Below, piece after piece: positions 13,577 to 17,412 of a stretch of DNA of 17,412 nucleotides. A model generated the notes under the pieces. That model ran no database searches. It saw only the letters and a list, made by a program, of their open reading frames with translations, and was not told where the DNA came from. The stretch lies in contig QEUW01000128.1 of assembly GCA_003577005.1 (NCBI GenBank), forward strand, positions 1-17,412, read 5' to 3'. Made by a program: the position numbers and the translations under genes. Within the stretch, counting starts at the first letter, position 1, and the number at the start of each line of letters is the position of its first letter. Origin of the DNA: Chloroflexota bacterium (GTDB taxonomy: Bacteria > Chloroflexota > Anaerolineae > Caldilineales > Caldilineaceae).

Positions 13577-14794
13577 TTACCCCAACCCATGCAATACGTC
13601 GCGGATACTGACGCCCACCCGATGCGTTTCAGTCTTGTGGATCGGCGCAAGCTTGCTGGCCATCCGGGGCTCTGGGCAAGAGGCTTCATCTGGCTTGTCG
13701 CTCAAACAGAGGAGGAGACAGCCGCGTTCGTGCAGCCATTCGCTCAGTTCGCACACCTCTTGGGTTAACGTGATCTCCTCTTTCAAAAGTTCTTCCACCG
13801 GTGTGTCGTCGGGTAGATGGCCCATGTATTCGACGGTGCTCATGAACTCTTCGCGGCGGAAGCGTTTGAACGGGGTCGGGTCGCCCAGGCGCACACTGTT
13901 GCCCACAGCCTCATGGACCTGGCGAAACCCTTCTGTGGCCCCAATGCTATGCATCCGGTAGCCCACCCAGCGAACAAATTGTTCAAAGTTCTCCAGGCTC
14001 TTCTTTTCAATCTCCTGCAAGAGTTCTTCGTACCTGACAAGACCAATATTGAGGACCAGACAGATATAAGCCAGGTAGTCCTGGTTGTCACCAGTGAGGA
14101 AATGATAGCGAGCGCGGTTGAGTTCGTTGTACTGTTCTTCAAAGGCGCGCCGGTTGAAATCGGAGCCAAGCACGGCATCCATCGTGCGGAAGATACCCTG
14201 AAGACGAGCGCGGTCGATCACTTGATCATTGCGTCCCTTGGCGCCGAGTGCAGTCTTGTCGATGTCCACGATCACGGCAGTGCGCTCATCCAACCGCAAC
14301 CCCTGCTGGAGAACCCACTCGACCCAACTGCCCAGCGCCTCCCACCGGTTCGCGCTGTAGATCGCCTCTTTTTCGTCGATCTCGACCGCAGCCGGCTGTT
14401 GCACTTTCTCCGAGCCGATAAAGCAGGCGGCGCGCCAACCGCTCAGGTCGCGCATATTTTGGTACGCCCGACCGTCGTTGAGCAGGGTATCGCCAACAAA
14501 GAGCAACTCGGCAAGCGGAGCGCTTACCTTACGAATCCGTTGCACTTCGTCGGTAAACCAGAGCGCAGCCTTGGCATATTCCTTATCAAGCTTACGTGGA
14601 ATCTGGTCGCCACTCAGGCCCATTTTGTAGCCTGCTGTTTTCAGACCGGGTAAGCGTTTATCAAGCGGCTCCAGATTGCGATAGATCACCCAGTCGCCGA
14701 AATAGTCGGACAACCGGGCACGGCCAAAGTTTTTCATCATGATCGATGTCTCAGTCCCGAACGAGACGTGCGTCGCTACGTCAACCACATCCAT
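13577..14794 (-). CDS. Unrecognised HAD-like protein, possibly circularly permuted
   Basis: A 405-aa protein I cannot assign to a named family. Residues 176-181 read VDIDKT, with the Asp-x-Asp-x-Thr of HAD motif I on a hydrophobic strand (TAVIVDIDKTALG). LLLCLSDKP (361-369) looks like motif II. The segment resembling motif IV, LLFVGDTLLNDGRA (97-110), lies before motif I instead of after it, and Lys71 or Lys75 could be the motif III lysine. The order III-IV-I-II would be a circular permutation; two incomplete HAD domains are the alternative. Residues about 185-345 would then be a large helical insertion or cap. It is probably a soluble phosphohydrolase. A good promoter lies upstream and hairpins lie downstream, suggesting a single-gene unit. 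The start at 14794 is uncertain; ATGs at 14740 and 14737 are alternatives. Confidence 0.65.
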   Translation of the reverse strand: MDVVDVATHVSFGTETSIMMKNFGRARLSDYFGDWVIYRNLEPLDKRLPGLKTAGYKMGLSGDQIPRKLDKEYAKAALWFTDEVQRIRKVSAPLAELLFVGDTLLNDGRAYQNMRDLSGWRAACFIGSEKVQQPAAVEIDEKEAIYSANRWEALGSWVEWVLQQGLRLDERTAVIVDIDKTALGAKGRNDQVIDRARLQGIFRTMDAVLGSDFNRRAFEEQYNELNRARYHFLTGDNQDYLAYICLVLNIGLVRYEELLQEIEKKSLENFEQFVRWVGYRMHSIGATEGFRQVHEAVGNSVRLGDPTPFKRFRREEFMSTVEYMGHLPDDTPVEELLKEEITLTQEVCELSEWLHERGCLLLCLSDKPDEASCPEPRMASKLAPIHKTETHRVGVSIRDVLHGLG

Positions 14795-14840
14795 ACTCCA
14801 TCACTTTGCCTGCGGCCCTGAGAGACCCCAAGCAGCGCGT

Positions 14841-14877
14841 ACTATACTATACTATAACTATACCTATAACTATACAC
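14841..14877. repeat. AT-rich tandem 5-6 base repeat in a promoter
   Basis: A run of ACTAT/ACTATA/CCTATA units covers the upstream region of the HAD-like gene. On the minus strand each unit reads TATAGT or TATAGG, giving several overlapping -10-like boxes. Confidence 0.6.
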
Positions 14878-14879
14878 AA
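14851..14879 (-). promoter_or_regulatory. Candidate promoter for the HAD-like gene
   Basis: TTGTGT (14874-14879) and TATAGT (14851-14856) are spaced by 17 bases on the minus strand. The leader would be about 50 bases to the start at 14794. Neighbouring TATAGT units offer alternative -10 boxes 5 bases apart. Confidence 0.5.
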
Positions 14880-14919
14880 TTATTGGCAAGAGTGCGAATT
14901 ATGGATGATGCGTGTTTTT

Positions 14920-14977
14920 GGGGCGGGGGATAGGGGGTGGGAAACAAGGCATCTACTTCCAACCCCCTATCCTGCCC
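14920..14977. terminator. G-rich hairpin at the end of asd, with a G-quadruplex motif
   Basis: GGATAGGGGGT (14928-14938) pairs perfectly with ACCCCCTATCC (14962-14972). The right arm starts 4 bases past the asd stop codon on the minus strand. The left arm on the plus strand has four runs of at least three G (14920-14923, 14925-14929, 14933-14937, 14939-14941), a canonical quadruplex pattern. There is no U-tract after it on the minus strand, so termination by this hairpin alone is uncertain. Confidence 0.5.
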
Positions 14978-16077
14978 TACGCCAACTCAAGGCCGCTCAT
15001 TAACGCTTGGGCCTCCATGCCCAAATATCCTTGCGCCACCAGCAACTCAGCGTTGAGAAGGCTCCCGCCCGCCGCGCCGCGGATCGTGTTGTGCCCCAGC
15101 GCGAGAAATTTCCAGTGGAAGAGCGGGTCGGGGCGCAGCCGGCCTATCACCGTCGCCATGCCCGGCACGCTGCCCTTGAGCCGGTCCAACCGGGGCTGGG
15201 GGCGATCCGGCCGGTCGTCGTAGAGGAGGGCCGGTTGGGGCGCGCTGGGCAGCTTCAACTGCTGCGGCAGCGGATCATAGTATTGCCAGGCATCCAGCAC
15301 TTCTTCCTGGGTGGGCTGCTCTTCAAACTCGACGCTGATAGCCTCCAGGTGGGCATTGCGCACAGGAACACGGTTGCAGTGCGCGCTGATGACAAAGTCG
15401 GCATATTGTACATGGTCGCCGGCAAGGGCGCCGAGCAGCTTGTGCGGTTCCTTCTGCTCTACCTTCTGTTCTTCGCCGCCGATGTACGGCACAACGTTGT
15501 CGAGAATGTCCATGCTGCTCACGCCTGGATAGCCGGCTCCGCTCACAGCCTGCATGGTGACGACAAAGACCTTTTTCAAGCCAAACCGGACATGGAGGGG
15601 ATGGAGTGCGCTGACCAGGTGTGTGGTTGTGCAGTTGGGGTTGCAGATGATAAACCCAGGCCAGCCCCGCTTGCGTTTCTGCACCTCGACCAGTTGCAGA
15701 TGCTCCGGGTTGACTTCGGGGATCATCAGCGGCACATCCGGGTCGTAGCGGTGGTTGCTCGAGTTGCTGCACACCACACAACCGGCAGCGGCAAATTCTT
15801 CCTCAATCGGCCCAGCCACCTCGGTGGGCAGCCCGCCAAAGACGATCTGGCAATCGACGCCGGGCCGGCAATCTTGCAGCACCAGGTCGCGCACCGATTC
15901 GGGCATGTCCCCGCGCAGGTTCCACTTGCACGCATCTGCATAGCGCTTTCCTGCGTTGCGGTCGCTGGCGCAGAGCGCCGTGATCTCAAACCAGGGATGA
16001 TTCTGCAACAGATGCACAAAGCGTTGGCCTACCGCGCCCGTCGCGCCCAGCACGCCAACCTTGATCTTGCCATTCAT
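14977..16077 (-). CDS. asd: Aspartate-semialdehyde dehydrogenase, archaeal/fungal type
   Basis: A 366-aa enzyme that reduces 4-phospho-L-aspartate to aspartate semialdehyde, the branch point to lysine, threonine, methionine and isoleucine. The N-terminal NADP motif is VLGATGAVGQ (9-18). The catalytic Cys149 lies in ICNPNCTTT. MQAVSGAGYPGVSSMDILDNVVPYIGGEEQKVEQ is the signature of the archaeal/fungal subtype rather than the E. coli one. SAHCNRVPV carries the substrate-binding arginine, and GHNTIRGAAGGS is the conserved C-terminal segment. The start at 16077 precedes the NADP motif by the usual distance; the frame is open upstream to 16137. The GGAG at 16085-16088, its likely Shine-Dalgarno, lies in a unit of the heptamer family. 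hom is 86 bases upstream on the same strand, probably the same operon. Confidence 0.96.
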   Translation of the reverse strand: MNGKIKVGVLGATGAVGQRFVHLLQNHPWFEITALCASDRNAGKRYADACKWNLRGDMPESVRDLVLQDCRPGVDCQIVFGGLPTEVAGPIEEEFAAAGCVVCSNSSNHRYDPDVPLMIPEVNPEHLQLVEVQKRKRGWPGFIICNPNCTTTHLVSALHPLHVRFGLKKVFVVTMQAVSGAGYPGVSSMDILDNVVPYIGGEEQKVEQKEPHKLLGALAGDHVQYADFVISAHCNRVPVRNAHLEAISVEFEEQPTQEEVLDAWQYYDPLPQQLKLPSAPQPALLYDDRPDRPQPRLDRLKGSVPGMATVIGRLRPDPLFHWKFLALGHNTIRGAAGGSLLNAELLVAQGYLGMEAQALMSGLELA

Positions 16078-16079
16078 GT

Positions 16080-16170
16080 TCGTTCTCCGCAGTGATAACG
16101 TAGAACGTAGAGCGCAGAACGAAGAACGGAAAGTCACCTGTTCTACGTTCTACGTTCCGCGTTCTACGTT
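16080..16170. repeat. Inverted pair of 7-base repeats, family TTCTACG, between hom and asd
   Basis: The left arm from 16098 is ACGTAGA, ACGTAGA, GCGCAGA, ACGAAGA. The right arm from 16141 is TTCTACG, TTCTACG, TTCCGCG, TTCTACG. They can fold as an imperfect hairpin with a short loop. A further related stretch, CGTTCTCCGC, lies at 16081-16090. The element is the same family as 1797-1890, and it supplies the hom stop codon (16164-16166) and probably the asd ribosome-binding site. Confidence 0.8.
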
Positions 16171-17267
16171 GAATAGGCTAACTCGATCATATCCGCCAAC
16201 ACACCGCTGGCAGTGGCATCCACACCGGCGCCACGCCCTTGGATGACAAGTGGGTTTGGATCGTACCAGCGCGTGTAGAACTCGACCAGGTTGTCGGTGC
16301 CGCTAAGCCGGCCAAGTGGGCTGGCGGCATCGACCAGGGTCGGTGCGACACGGCACTGGCCCTCCTCAACGGTGGCGGCGTACCGCAGCACTTGCCCCTG
16401 CTGGCGGGCGCTTGCCACTTGCCCGGCGAATTCAGCATCCAGTTCAGGGAGGGCAGCTAGAAAATCAGGCACCGCAAGGCTCTCCAGGTGCGTCGGGTAG
16501 AGACTGGTGACCTGGACATCGGCCAACTCCAGGGTCCAGCCCAGGCCACGGGCGAGGATGAGCGCCTTGCGCGCCACGTCCACCCCCCCCAGGTCGTCGC
16601 GCGGGTCGGGCTCGGTGTAGCCGAGCTTGTGGGCCTCGCGTACCACCTCGCTAAAGGGGCGCCCCTCCTGCAAGCCGGTCATGACATAGCCCAGCGTACC
16701 GGAGAAGGTGCCGGCGATACGGCGCACCTGATCGCCGCTGGCGACCAGCCGGTTGAGCGCGGCGATGATCGGCAGCGCGGCGCCACAGGTCGTCTCCCAA
16801 CGGGTGCGCCCCAGATGGCGCACGGCAGTGGCGCCGGCTCGGGTGAGCCGGTCGTACACCTCCTGCTGGATGGTCAAAGGTTTTTTGTTGGCGAGGACAA
16901 CTTTGTAGCCCTGCTCGAGCGAGTAGAGCAGGGCAGGAACGGTGGCGTCGCTGGCCGTACAGTCCACGACAATCGAGCCGGAGCGGGCAGCGACATCAAC
17001 AACGCCGACGAGATCGCGCTGCGGCCCCCCCAGGCCATGTTCGGCCAGCGAGCGGCCGGCGGCTTTGATGGCCACCAATTCTTGCAATTCGTCGTCGGCA
17101 AGACCGCCATCTAGCGCAATTGCGGCGCTGCTGCTGTCGGCCACAGCGAGGACACGCAGGGTCAGACCGTACTGCTGGGCATGAAGTGTGCGATTTTCTA
17201 TGATCTGGCGCACCAGTGCCCGCCCCACGCCGCCTACGCCAAGAAGAACCACCGGTATCTCGCGCAT
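16164..17267 (-). CDS. hom: Homoserine dehydrogenase, short form without ACT domain
   Basis: A 367-aa enzyme that reduces aspartate semialdehyde to homoserine, the next step after Asd. The NAD(P) motif is GVGGVG (10-15). VVDCTASD (100-107) and VVLANKKPL (123-131, with the catalytic-site Lys128) are typical. The dimerisation/catalytic region reads GTFSGTLGYVM (186-196), GYTEPDPRDDLGGVDVARKALILAR (216-240) with Lys234. The sequence resembles the HDH part of ThrA and yeast Hom6 rather than the ACT-bearing Gram-positive form, and it ends without a regulatory ACT domain. MREIPVV at 17267 is the preferred start, with GGAG nearby; the frame is open to 17309. The stop TAG lies inside a heptamer repeat. 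Adjacent asd supports the assignment. Confidence 0.94.
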   Translation of the reverse strand: MREIPVVLLGVGGVGRALVRQIIENRTLHAQQYGLTLRVLAVADSSSAAIALDGGLADDELQELVAIKAAGRSLAEHGLGGPQRDLVGVVDVAARSGSIVVDCTASDATVPALLYSLEQGYKVVLANKKPLTIQQEVYDRLTRAGATAVRHLGRTRWETTCGAALPIIAALNRLVASGDQVRRIAGTFSGTLGYVMTGLQEGRPFSEVVREAHKLGYTEPDPRDDLGGVDVARKALILARGLGWTLELADVQVTSLYPTHLESLAVPDFLAALPELDAEFAGQVASARQQGQVLRYAATVEEGQCRVAPTLVDAASPLGRLSGTDNLVEFYTRWYDPNPLVIQGRGAGVDATASGVLADMIELAYST

Positions 17268-17319
17268 CTCCGCTCCACTTCTTGAAGCCAAAAGTTCTGC
17301 AAACCCCAAAAGAGGTCAA

Positions 17320-17412
17320 TCAGGTAAATGGGTGTGTCCCACATTTGGGGCAAACCCGCATTCCGGGAAAGGGCCGGAAAGTTTCTGAACGTTCACCGCG
17401 ATGGCGGCCCTT
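17320..17412 (-). CDS. Possible 3' end of a small zinc-ribbon frame (partial)
   Basis: On the minus strand 30 codons are open from the window edge to a TGA at 17320-17322. The last residues, MRVCPKCGTHPFT, contain one CxxC knuckle. This could be the tail of a zinc-ribbon protein that starts outside the window, or chance. It is too short to assign. The same stretch must also hold the hom promoter, for which I see only a weak TTGACC (17312-17317) without a good -10. Confidence 0.2.
   Translation of the reverse strand, partial: KGRHRGERSETFRPFPGMRVCPKCGTHPFT

Noticed and set aside
15007..16095. A 362-codon open frame on the plus strand opposite asd
   Set aside because: It lies wholly within asd, which has catalytic motifs throughout. 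The opposite frame has no recognisable domain, and long antisense frames are common in GC-rich genes.
1..17412. A defence system, biosynthetic cluster or toxin-antitoxin pair
   Set aside because: Every well-supported gene belongs to housekeeping, repair, metabolism or stress families, and no nuclease-effector, methyltransferase, reverse transcriptase or toxin-like pair was seen.

Overview
The window is a stretch of bacterial chromosome of moderately high GC with short intergenic gaps and ordinary housekeeping genes. The gene content and style suggest a Chloroflexota genome, probably from the Anaerolineae or Caldilineae: a tandem-PspC membrane protein, an archaeal/fungal-type aspartate-semialdehyde dehydrogenase beside a short homoserine dehydrogenase, a DUF2071 protein, and abundant degenerate heptamer repeats between genes. 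This placement is inference; there is no rRNA or other marker here. No tRNA, rRNA, CRISPR array, prophage or transposase gene was seen.

Layout. 1-963 (+) is the 3' part of a low-complexity membrane-anchored protein, followed 9 bases later by mutM (+). A small YtxH-like protein and a double-PspC membrane protein follow on the minus strand. Next come a DUF2071 protein and a UV-damage-endonuclease-like protein (+), then a D-2-hydroxyacid dehydrogenase (-). A 520-base gap holds a palindromic MITE-like element. A PfpI/DJ-1 protein and a small acidic protein (+) precede an SDR dehydrogenase (-). A second, 475-base gap holds another inverted-repeat element with outward-facing promoter-like sequences. 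Beyond it lie a large alanyl-tRNA editing protein and pseudouridine-5'-phosphate glycosidase (+). The right third is on the minus strand: hom, asd, an unrecognised HAD-like protein and ftsH, read right to left.

How the genes work together. mutM and the UvdE-like protein are DNA repair enzymes. AlaX-L and PsuG sit 20 bases apart and both deal with RNA-related quality control or salvage. Hom and Asd catalyse neighbouring steps of the aspartate pathway. PfpI/DJ-1, PspC, YtxH-like and FtsH fit protein and envelope stress. I see no defence system or secondary-metabolite cluster.

The most unusual signals are not genes. At least five families of 7-base tandem repeats, several folded as inverted pairs, sit at or over the 3' ends of genes. 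They supply the stop codons of three or four genes, part of the N-terminus of the UvdE-like protein, and probably the Shine-Dalgarno site of asd. The best protein-level candidate is the gene at 13577-14794, whose HAD-like motifs appear in circularly permuted order.
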